Assembly (NCBI RefSeq): GCF_021134715.1
Contig: NC_060018.1
Coordinates: 9,317,501-9,381,500, forward strand
Direction: 5' to 3'
DNA from: Daphnia pulex
Taxonomy: Eukaryota; Arthropoda; Branchiopoda; Diplostraca; Daphniidae
DNA: 64,000 bases
Both the position numbers and the translations under genes were made by a program. Every line of letters begins with the position of its first letter. Within the stretch, counting starts at the first letter, position 1. The notes beneath the pieces were generated by a model. That model ran no database searches, was not told where the DNA came from, and saw nothing but the letters and a program-made list of their open reading frames with translations. Below, piece after piece: positions 35,213 to 46,239 of the stretch.

Positions 35213-38200
35213 TATTGCAGTAGTCGATGCTCGTTATTCGAATTCAAAAAAATATTATGTACCTATTAGAAAGTCGAATTGATGGGTACCGTCGGTTTCA
35301 CGTCATAGCTATGGATATAATCATATAAATATAATAAACAAAGAGAAGAGTGTTTCGAATTTTCAGCACATTTTTTATTTTTTAATTGTGCAAATAAAAA
35401 TTGAGAAAAAAAACCTTTCTTTCAAGTTTCACTAGTTATCTTACTTTCTTACCAAGTAATATATTTCGGTGAATTCCCACACGCAGCATCAAGAAATGAA
35501 ATGATAAGAATATTTTACGCAAACGAACAAAGTATATATAATGCACTACCATTTTGAATTCAATGTAAAAGTGCGAGAAGAAAGACCTGTTATTGCAGCA
35601 GACAGAACTGATGACGCAACTTCAACAGGGTCAGCACTGACATCTCCATTCGGCGATTCTCGAATTTCAGGCGTTTCCCCAATTTTGTATTTCGAACTTG
35701 TTGATTTTGCCTGTATTGGTTGAACCAATACGAGACTAATTTGGTTCTGGGTACCTCGAAGCAATAGAGTGGGAAAAGCCATATTGGTAGCAACCGGTTC
35801 AGTAACAGCAAATCATTCCAAAATCCAATCCCGAATAATAAGAAGCATCGTTGATATGCTACCATGTTAGAAGAAAACCCAAAAGGGTAGGCCTATTGAG
35901 TGGACGGTCGATCAGCTGTAATTACAATGGCCTAATCACAAAGCACGACACTAAATCATCACCGTAGAGCCTCTATTAAACATAGAATTTCCAAAATTTT
36001 TGCAAAACAATCGCACTTGTAACTCGTGATCTGATTGATTAAAATATCGCAAATATAATCTCTTATTTATTGACCACCTGCGAGCGCCAAGGCTTCCGGG
36101 CTCTCTTTTCAAAACTTCTGCATTTATTGAAGAAAGCATAGAGTAGTTGCCATAGCAATCACCAATGGAGCTAACACAAAATTAAGGATGCCTAAAAGCC
36201 TAATTAAAGTGCATTTAGTAACAACATTATTATTGAAAGAATCCACCCCGAAGTGAAACAAATCAATTACCAATACATCCAATTACTTTTGATAAATCCT
36301 AGGCCAATTCTCTTCCCGGATTAAAACTTCTGTACTCTACATACAAATGCCAATTGTTGTCAAAAGGGGCCCAAGGACTCCAGCATAAAATTTCATGTTA
36401 TACATTAGTCCATTACTAAAAAATAATGTTTCTCCAATTAAGAGGCACCTTAAAGTTCAGTAGGAGGCTGGACTAGTTGACCATAGCTAGCAACAAAGCC
36501 TGTGGTCCCTGTGGTAGTTAAACCTGAATTTAAAACATAATTTTTTTTAATTTAATATAAGACTGTAATTTTACCATTTCACCATACCTAATTTAAAATT
36601 CCCACATCCTGCTGAGCCTTTCTTACTCTCTGTTAAACTTTGTACCAAGTTAAATTTTCAAGATCTTGGTCACCTCTCACCTGAAATTATGAAATTCTAT
36701 ATGTTATTGCTAGTCATTTATTATTTTGTCAATTAATTACCAATTTGTAGAGCCGATTGATAAAAACAACTAATTTCAGAATGGAACAGCAATCGAGTAA
36801 TCAACACGGGTTAGCTAGCTCAGACCTCAGACGCGGGTGAGCCCAGCGACGGCCCCCTATTCCGAGTGATCGTAGCGGCCGATGGCCGCAACTCGTCTTG
36901 AGCGTTAGACAGATTTTTGAAAATAGCTCACCCCCCCCCCGCTCGCCGCGAGCTCACTGCTCATTAATAATTTTAGCAAATATCACAATTCACAAACTGT
37001 TTCCTGTTTGTGACCCTTTTTTCTTGATCGACGATTATTACAGCACCAGGATTGACTGGAAAACCAAATCTCTGGTAAAAATAAAACATTTAAAGTTTGT
37101 GCAACTCAAAAACAGTTAGGGTCTCTACCTGAGTTTGAGTGTTTAAATCAGTAGCGAGTGATCAAATTGAATCACGACCGTGCAACCAGCCTGACCGATC
37201 AGTCAACACTCGTCAGCGTTCACATTCAGTCCCACCCAGGTACCGTTGTCAGCGTTCGTACACTTCCAGTCGTTGCCCGCTTCTATTGCTATGGTTGTGC
37301 CCTTCTCACTGCCTGTTTATGAATTTTGAGATTACATACGCCCCTCCCCCTAAGCAAACAAAGATGTGCTCCAACTTTTAAGACAGCCCAAAGCCGAGAA
37401 GTTGACGAAAGACTAAACGAAAAAGAAAATTATTACGGTAACTTCTTGGCAATTGGCTACGAGGAAAAATTCAGCCGATGTAATAAACTAATGACCATCC
37501 GATTGCGTTGATCTCAGAACAGTTGCACTCACACTTGTAGAGGAGCCGGGATAAAAATTACAATAATTCGTGATCACAATGTGGACACCTTTTAGTTTTA
37601 CCGCCTTGAAATCTAAATATGGAAACGGAAAATAAGAAATGTTCATCTAAGTTATTAGGTGAAGTAATACTTTAAAAATTGCAAAATAATTTAAAAAAAA
37701 AAACTTAAATTAACGCATTGTCCTCAGCGTCAACACAAATAATATTTTTTCATTCGTTTTTGTCTATTACATCGATATCATACACATGTACAAATGTTTT
37801 GCCGTTCAGCAACGAGGCTCAAGACACCATCACGTTTTGACACGCAGTCACACACATGCATCGAAAAATTGACATGATTCTTTGAAGTCAAATAAAAATC
37901 TTGTGGTATACAATTGGATAGGAAAAGTGGCCAATTAGGAGCGGAAGGTATGTAAGGTAGGTGGATAGGATATAGAAGCGAAAATTATTCATGACAGTAG
38001 TGTAAGCAATTTAAGAGATGGAGAAACCATCATTTACTGATTATCTATCCGCGGTTAACGATTCAAGTGCCAAGATCAAGGATTACTTTTCAATTATTAC
38101 TTTTTTGCCATTTCACGCCACAGCGTATGAAAACGTTTAATGGTTTAGAAATTTAACTACTTTCTTTTTTACCATAAGAATGCCAATATTAATGAAAAAA

Positions 38201-38949
38201 CAAATGAATCCCCTCAATGAAAAACTACAAAAAATTATCAAACTCTCTGAAGAGGGAAGGTTTGGTTTTAAACAAGAATGATGAAGAGCGGTTGGGTGGG
38301 GAAACCGAAACTCGTAGGCAGCAGATTCGAACTACTAAACACGGCACAATTGATGGGGGTAGAGACAAGTTTAAACTACTTTTTTTCCAACTATGTTTTC
38401 CTTTTAGACAATTATTTTCTCATTCAACCCGATATCTTTTCTACCGTTAGAAATGAAAATTTTTCTGGCATCGTCCTGTTTTCAAAGGTCAACCAAAACA
38501 ACGAACAACTCAGTTCGTTTCTTAAGAATGACTCGCGGATTGACTGACAGGTTTGAACGGTTGAATGTTTTTTGCTTTGTTTTTTTTTCTGAAGGATCTC
38601 AAGTGTCGGTTCAAAGAGAAAGAAAAAAGAGGGAACTAGTGGAGAAGGATCAAGAGCATCTCGAGCTGAATCGCGGGACTTGATGACGAGTAGGAGCACG
38701 AGCCGCACCACTTGAATTCACTTTATCAAGGTTCATTAGAAAAATAATGTTTCACTTTGATTGTCACAAAAAGTCATTTTGTACGGGCAACAACCCCTCG
38801 TCTATCGCCAGCGCCCACACCAAACATATCCTTCCGTTCACTTTGCAACTTCTTCACCATTAACCTCAGGCTGGGTTGTCTCATGCGTGAGTAGTTTGAC
38901 TCCTCTATTAAACACAAATAATAGTTAATTAAACAGGAGTATGGCGTAG
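35213..38949. other. Stretch between the TIR elements and the FAM120-type gene
   Basis: Apart from one small candidate frame at 35546-35782, I see no supported gene. A C10 run lies near 36930 and AT-rich DNA dominates. The part just below 38950 is the 3' untranslated region and flank of the FAM120-type gene. Confidence 0.35.
35546..35782 (-). CDS. Hypothetical 78-aa protein
   Basis: The minus frame opens with ATG at 35782 and encodes MAFPTLLLRGTQNQISLVLV, then a polar stretch (KYKIGETPEIRESPNGDVSA), ending in SRTFTLNSKW and a stop. The N-terminus is hydrophobic with Arg and lacks acidic residues, which could be a mitochondrial targeting sequence. I do not recognise the family and found no flanking exons. 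It may be chance. Confidence 0.2.
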   Translation of the reverse strand: MAFPTLLLRGTQNQISLVLVQPIQAKSTSSKYKIGETPEIRESPNGDVSADPVEVASSVLSAAITGLSSRTFTLNSKW

Positions 38950-41900
38950 TTACATAGAAGCTCTATACCGATTGCTGTCGCAGCTTTCATTGCTGTTCAC
39001 ACTAGCTTTCCCATTGCTCTGTGAGGCATTAGCAGTCGCTGTGTTTGTTGAAGTGGCATTGTTCTGCTTTCGCTGAGTTGCCTGGTGTCCACCTCTCCGA
39101 CCACCACGAGCCGCTCTACCACCCCGAGTGGAGTAATGGACATGTCCATTTCTCTGAGGTGGAGCCATATTTTGAGCAGGCATCATTCCACTGCCACGCC
39201 CTGAAGCAGATCCCATGTGCCCACGTCCACGGGGACCACCGTAGTTTGGTACCCATGAACTAACCACGACGCCAGCCACTTCCAGCTGGCCTCCACGGGC
39301 CACACCACGACGCTGACCCTGACCACCTCGTTTTAATCCACCAGGTAAATTAACGTTAAAAGGTCCCGCCAAGAAATCTCGAGGTGCCCCTAAAATCGTT
39401 CAATCAATTAAGTAATCACAGTTAAATGTAATAAGATCTTACAAGCTGGGTCGTGCATAGGAGCTAGTGCTGGTGGACGGGGAGGAAGCGGAGTGAGCAC
39501 TAGTCCATCCAATATGGCCTTGCGTAGTTTCTCTACTTTCATAATGAGATCTCCACGATGCTCGCATAGCTCGTGAAGGTCTCTGACTGTCTGTGTTCGA
39601 CTGAGTTTAGTATGAAACAGTTTTCCATCAAAGAAGAGCCAAGGACAGCAGACAGGCCAGGGGACGGGCGACCCACACGCGTCGTTCACCAACAAAGCAG
39701 TTTCCACGCCTTCCATTACCAAGGTTGCGAGCTGGACGCCACGTGCACTCACCTTTGTCAGCTTTATTTTTTTAAATGAAATAAAATAAATAACACGTTC
39801 TTTGAAGCTGCACACATGATTGGATAACCAGACTTACTTGGAGATCTTGCAGATAATTTGGATTTGTTATTTCCATTGCAAAGGCTTGTACGATCAAAGC
39901 GTCCAATTCTTGCTTCTGAAGAATCGTCCCTTGCGAAGCAGCCATTATATACCTCAGTACGCACGCCAAAATTAACAGATGTTGAGGAACATAGTCCGGA
40001 TTCAACATTAATGCCGTATCCGCGTGCAAACAAGAAAGGAAAGCCCTCAACCTTCTCTTCTTGTCATCTATAAAATGAAGATGAGTTAACAACATGTCGA
40101 CAACTGGAAGAATTCAAATATAAATTTTCATTTCAGAAAGACTAATCAATACTAACATCATTGGTTCTAGTAATCAGACATTTATCATCATTGAGGTGGC
40201 CTTATAAAGTTACCAGATAATTAACAAACAAATACGCACCCATGGATGTCCCAAACCATAGACGATGAACGGTAGGAACGGGCCAACCAACCGCAGCTGC
40301 AACGACAATTTCCGGGTGACGATACGGGTTCGCTGCCGTCCAAACCCATTCCCGAATTTTGATTTCAGGTATAAGTGGGTTTGACTGAGTGGCGGTTCCA
40401 GAACCATTCAATGACTGAGGAGGCACATAGCTGCCAGTCGAGGCTGAATTGCTAGGCGTTGATGATCCGTTGGTAACACCATCTAACAAAGAAAATTTGT
40501 GGTTAGGGCACAGTAAAAACGCAACAACGAATAGGTCCTTACTTGTTTCAGATTTATCGGTTTGTTGTTCTCGTTGTTTTTCAGCCAAAAACGTGTGGTG
40601 GTGAAGATTGAACAAAATTGCGTAAACCATCTGGCGAACAGGTCTGTAGAACAATTGGATGTTGGGAACCTCGCGATGGCACTGATCTTCCAGCACTACT
40701 GGTAATCGGATTTCTCCCTATATATGAACAAAAATTGCAACATATCCGTACTAAGTCTCAAAACATCTTTCAGAAAACTCTTTTTTTCAGTCTATGTAGA
40801 ATGCCTTATTGAGAACACAATTTGAGAACAAAAACTGGATCCCACCTAGACACTACATTTGATTTACCTTCATTTGACGACCGCTACCCGGTATATTAAA
40901 CCAGAAACGGTGCTTTTTGAAGATGTTAACGAATAAGAACCACAAACATAAGTAAAAAAAAACTCACCTGAGTCAAGAGTTGATACATGTAAGGCGACAT
41001 GAGACCACGGCGATGTCTTTCGTAGGCCGTCCTCAGCACTTCGGCAGCTACCGGGGGAAGACTAGGCTGGTATTGACCTTCTCCTGATTTAGGACCTCCC
41101 CACGCTTCGCGATCGCGGTGCGGAGATGTTGCACCCGAACTGCTCCCGCTACTACTGCCATGAGGTTGCGAACCTCCGTTAACATACCCCCCTACGATAA
41201 CAAAAAGTGATGATACAGCAGCTCTTGGAAAATAGAACAAGGTACAGTTCAGCTACTTTCAGCAAGACTAATCAATGCATCACAGTGATTCAAATTGAAG
41301 TGTGTTATCATCACGGAATAATATAAAAATATAAGTAAAAAATTCGAGACATACCATTTTCGACGACCTCTTCTTGAGGTTGATCGCTAGAGGAAGGAAC
41401 TGCATCAGGAATTTCGTTTTGCTAAGAAACAATTAATATGGAATAAATGATTTGTTTCTTTTCTCTCGTATTTCTAATATTTCACCTCCTCATCGGCAGC
41501 TTCTGACGCCAACTTTCTAGCTTTAGTTTCATGGGCTGCATTACCATGTTTATGATTTTTACCCTCGTTATGATGATTGTGTTGTCTCACTATTTAAAAG
41601 AAAAAAATTAAGTGAATAATTGAATCTTTATCCTCTGAAGTAAAATTACGTAGCGTAGCATTTTTATGCCGTCCATACTGCTCACGTGTTCCATTCAAGA
41701 AATAATTAACAGCTTGTTTGAAACGATTGACTCGACCATCGGTGGTCGAATTGAACACTTTAGCTCCTACACTCTCCAAATTATCAATGGAAGGCAGTTC
41801 GCGCACAAACGATGCCACAGCGCGTATCACTCCTTCTGGTTGATTCTGTAAATTGTAACCAAAACGTTAACATATTTCGTAAAATAGAGTCGTCCTCAAA

Positions 41901-42922
41901 AACTTACTAGTGGCGTTTGATTTTCCTCACATATTCTTTTGTGAAATTCTCTGAGATCAGCATCAGTGAGCAGAAAATTACCCAATAACGCTGCCAATAC
42001 ACAAAACCTGTTAGGATTCAGGTTCAAACCTTTGGCCACTTCGTCCAAAATAAATTCTTTAGTTTCCAATGAACCCTAGCGATGAAAGAGACGAACTCGT
42101 TAAACTAATGAGATGGTTATTTTAGTTTCAAGACTTACTTTGTAAGTGAGTTTCAACTGCTTGGAAGAGAAATACCTGGGCGGATCGAAGATGGCATATT
42201 CAGCATCTTCCGCCAAAATGCCGTGAAAATGATTATCACGACAGAATCCTATCACTTCTTGATGATGATCATCAACACTGCTCAACTTAAAAATAACGTC
42301 AGCATTGTCATTAGAAAGAAAGCAACATGAGTTAATTACCACAGCGATCTTTAAATGACGTAGAGCAAGACGCAAAGCCGTCCTGAGAGTGGACGGAGGC
42401 ACCCACCAGACTTTCGGTGGCGGAGTTCCTTTGGTATGTAAATGGCGTAACACCTGATAGATATTGCTTCGAGCGGCAAGCTGGTTCCTGACCCATTCAT
42501 GCATGCGGGGTGGTTCCAGAGAGCCATTGAAAAAGACAGCCAAATGTAGATTGTGTGCATGCAACGTCTGAACAAGAGATGCCAAAAATTGCAGCATTCG
42601 ATTCCACTGACCACCACAGATCCAATCTGTAACAATAATTAGAATTGTTTTATATTGAAAATTGTAAGCAAAAGCAAAAGCAATAGCAATAGCAAAACAA
42701 GTTCGTCAGTTGAAATTGAACAGTTCGAATAAAAAATTGTTTACCAGAAACGTAGCCACCATAGAGTCTGTCAAGGCAGCATTCTGCATCGACAACAAGA
42801 CTGAGAGCCACCCTCCCTTGGTATGGGCTAGCAACGGAGGAAGCAATTCTCAGCAAGTCCACAGACACACACGCCCCAGCAAACTGAGACTCAATCAGTT
42901 GTTGCAACGACTGCAGCCCCAT
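38950..42922 (-). CDS. FAM120 / constitutive coactivator of PPARG-like protein
   Basis: Thirteen coding exons join in frame to 2778 nt (925 aa): 42922-42745, 42626-42340, 42285-42139, 42075-41908, 41845-41650, 41589-41486, 41421-41355, 41191-40968, 40717-40543, 40482-40240, 40067-39838, 39761-39443 and 39389-38950. The N-terminus matches the PIN/XPG-like domain of FAM120A/B/C (MGLQSLQQLIE, LVVDAECCLDRLYGGY, WICGGQWNRML, VFFNGSLEPPRMHEWV, GTPPPKVWWVPP, DHHQEVIGFCRDNHFHG). The middle has SLPPVAAEVLRTAYERHRRG, QLFYRPVRQMVYAILFNL and RLRAFLSCLHADTALMLNP. The C-terminal exon is RGG-rich, as in the RNA-binding tail. Vertebrate FAM120A is a cytoplasmic RNA-binding scaffold. Start ACCATGG at 42922 is preferred over an upstream in-frame ATG at 42937 because it matches the family N-terminus and Kozak context. 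Confidence 0.93.
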
Positions 42923-43829
42923 GGTTCCACTGGGCATTTAGGCCATCCAAATAAAAATGCTAAAACACAAAATAGGATTAATTAAGTGATGTGGTAATTA
43001 CGAACGAAAATTCTAAATGCATGTGGGCACCAGTTCCACCAATACAAAATTTAATTTCTAAACGTCACTTTCATGACTTCGGACATATCTCGAGACAAAT
43101 TTTTACAAAAACGTGTCAATTAATCAAATGCAGAAGGTACTCAACACAGGAATTGATGATATGTAATTGCAAGATTGAAAACTGCCAAGAAAAGAAAATG
43201 TCACATCACATCTCGCCATGCGGTGAATCCACAACGAATGTGTACTTCACAAGCACGAGATTCCAGCATGGAGAATACAGCACTACGACGTCTACTCGAA
43301 AAAAAATGTGGACATCGAACATTGTATCAATGAGAAAAAGTATTTAAAAAATGTCGACAACTCACCTGTGAATGTAAAAACTGGTAGATTTTTACTGAAG
43401 AAACATAGTGGTTAAAACAATACTGAACGGGAGTGAAACGTTTACGAAATGGAAATTTTAGAGTCGATCGTCTTTTACAGCGACTCGCACGCCGGACGAT
43501 TCCATGTTAAGCCGCAAATTTTCCAGGTGGCGCTGTTGGACCACGTGAGTAACAATTGACGAGCGCCAACCGTCCAACTTCCCTCTTTACCACTAGTGGC
43601 GCTCGATTCAAAATGGGGAATTTTTTATCGTAAAAAGAAAGAATACCTTATAAATGCATAGCATATCTTATTAGTTAGGTTTTTTTCTTTTTTAAATAAA
43701 ACATAAAATTCGTTTGTGTTTCAACGGAAATAGAAACGACAAGAAGAAATAACCAAAATAAATTTCTCGAATTTTTCGAAAAGCAATCCGCGAGTGAGGA
43801 AAAACAAAATCCAAATCGAGAGAATCACA
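42923..43829 (-). promoter_or_regulatory. 5' untranslated region, leader intron and upstream flank of the FAM120-type gene
   Basis: A minus-strand donor CACAG|GTGAGT at 43375 and an acceptor TGTTTTAG| at 42960 define a probable 416-base leader intron (42960-43375). The 5' exon then lies above 43376. The zone 43430-43600 is less AT-rich, contains CACGTG near 43540 and two 'GTGGCGCT' words, and is the likely promoter. The start site is not determined. Confidence 0.45.
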
Positions 43830-45239
43830 ATAGACCTTTTTCACAATGCGGAAAGTCGGGATTTTACAATCCGGCAACGCCGCAATCGGCCATCTTTGTT
43901 CTAATTAATTTTTCCCCGTGTAAATTCCCATAAGGAATCGGGGTCCCTTTACTTTTAATTCATTTTCTACTTATTGGTGTCTTAAATCCAATATATTTCT
44001 CGTGGATCTTGTTCCCCGAATAACTGGTAACATTTTCATGTATGGTAAGTATTACTTGTGGCTTATATTAATTATGTAATTTGAACTTTCATTAGGTTGT
44101 TTTGATTCTGGAATGTCAAAACCAAAACAGACATGTTGTGTGTTTGCCGTTTGGCTGCGGTAAGAGATACAATGTTTATGAATCTGTTACTGTAAGTTTT
44201 GCATCCCAAAAGTTTTATTGGACATCCACAATATGTGGTAACAATTCCCTCAAAAGTATTTGGGGTTAACTAGTTTAAAATTTACTAATTCAACTGCTTT
44301 AACATTTAGTTTCCTAATCTGACGAAGCATTCACTATGATTAGGCTACCTGATTCATTATCGTTATTTATTTATCAGTTTAAGAATACTCACGATTCTTT
44401 TTTCTAGAGAAACATTGTATTAAACGAGGTGAAAAGAAGTTTTTAATACAGATACTGAAGATGTGACACTGTTTCAACTGGTTATTGTCTTTTCATTTTT
44501 CAATACTTTTATTCGAAGAACCAATGCCTGGTTTTCTAATGCAAGAGCTGTGTTGCAGGTAGATGGATGCTGCTCGTTTGTTGATTCACCAATTTGTTGA
44601 TGTGTTAATCAAAGGTGTTCTGCATTGGGTATCTCCAGCGTTATCTTTCATGACATCAGTTACTGCATCTTTTGGAACGTGTGGGTGTCTATGGGAGAAA
44701 ATGATGAAATATGTTAAGTAATGTTTGAAATGACATAATCAATATAAATAATATACCATCCTCTTACATCTTTCAACATATACTAGCAATCTGCCTTCTT
44801 ACAGAGCGACTAATTCTTTAAACAGTAGCCATCCCAATGGAATTATTCTCATGATTACGTGTTGGTGCCAGAAGCCCAGTCAACATCTTTAGTTAAATAC
44901 ATAACTTGGCTGACCTATTCAGACACACCAAACACACAACATGTCTGTTTTGACATTCCAGAATCAAAACAACCTAATGAAAGTTCAAATTACATAATTA
45001 ATATAAGCCACAAGTAATACTTACCATACATGAAAATGTTACCAGTTATTCGGGGAACAAGATCCACGAGAAATATATTGGATTTAAGACACCAATAAGT
45101 AGAAAATGAATTAAAAGTAAAGGGACCCCGATTCCTTATGGGAATTTACACGGGGAAAAATTAATTAGAACAAAGATGGCCGATTGCGGCGTTGCCGGAT
45201 TGTAAAATCCCGACTTTCCGCATTGTGAAAAAGGTCTAT
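43830..45239. mobile_element. Long-TIR (foldback-like) element, 1.41 kb
   Basis: The left arm starts ATAGACCTTTTTCACAATGC at 43830. The right arm ends at 45239 as its exact reverse complement. The arms stay nearly identical for about 310 bases, through 'gttttgattctggaatgtca' (about 44098 and 44960), with a 7-base insertion in the left arm near 44123. Flanking 'agaatcaca' and 'agattaca' could be an imperfect target duplication. The 780-base centre has no convincing transposase. The arms contain paired splice-like signals (GGTAAGTATTAC and CTTTCATTAG), so the arms may once have been transcribed. Confidence 0.75.
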
Positions 45240-46239
45240 AGATTACAGCTTGGCTTAACACCATGAGAAAGCTAGGGGAAAATATATCATATTGTTTTTA
45301 ATTTTTTTTTTTTTTTTTTACTATTTCAAGAGAAATCTAAAAGTAATTTTTTTTTCTAGATGTTAAGAGATCCGGAATGTCCAGAATGTCTTCTAACGTT
45401 CCTGTAAAAAAATGTATAATCCCAAATATTAAAAAAACGTGAACATGTAAAAAAAATTGACAAATTGATCCACTTGAAGTAGCGATATTACTTTTAGAAT
45501 CCAAAATGATTTCTTCATTTTTTTCCACAAGGAAATGTAAAAAAGTAGGTCATCAGTATACTGGAAGTCTGGAACTGGACTAATGTTCAAAGGTTGCGCT
45601 TTTGTTTAAAATCGGCAACGTAGCACTTCGTCGATTCAACAATAGTTCCCGCCCCCCCCCCCCCCCCCCCCGAAACAAAGGAGCGCACCTTAAGAGTTTG
45701 AAAAATGTAGCTCTGCATAAACTTCCCTGTCAAGTAATCTTAAACACATGTAGATTGTAAATTATATTATCGAAAACAAAAGAAACAAGCGACAATAGAT
45801 AATATATTTAGGTAAATCCATTCGCAGACATTTTATGGGGTTAATTCAAACACAATAATAGTATGATAGAAAGTGTCGGTAATGGAAGGAAGACAATCTT
45901 ATGTAAGCACGACGGTGACAACATTTTTTATCGTGTGGTTCTTTTGATACAGTTCAAAACAGTTCATCATTGTGTGTGTGTCTGAGTGTGTATGTGTACA
46001 AAATGCTTTGCGATAATGAATGTTATTCCACTATATTTGCGTAGGCGCGGAGACGGTGTCATACATGATAAAGCGATATACAATTATACAATTTAGACGT
46101 TTTAAAAAAACAATCAGGTCCACTCCATTCTTTTGGTATTGGTTCAAATCTTGTTTTAAATTTTATTTATTTATTTATTAATTTTTGCTTTTTAATTGTG
46201 TGTGAATATTATATACTGTATATAAGTGTTTCATTTTGT
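45240..46239 (-). terminator. 3' flank of the GRIP-type gene with poly(A) signals
   Basis: On the minus strand a run of overlapping AATAAA signals lies at 46162-46179, about 60-75 bases past the stop codon at 46240-46242, giving a short 3' untranslated region. Further down are a C20 run (about 45651-45671) and a GT-rich tract near 45970-46000. No gene is seen. Confidence 0.55.

Noticed and set aside
38217..38711. Overlapping plus and minus open frames of 75-95 codons
   Set aside because: No domain, no conserved motif and no splice partners; they overlap each other on both strands.
44098..44180. THAP-like start (Met-Ser-Lys-Pro-Lys-Gln-Thr-Cys-Cys) in the long-TIR element
   Set aside because: The frame stops after about 16 codons and lacks the rest of the C2CH pattern.
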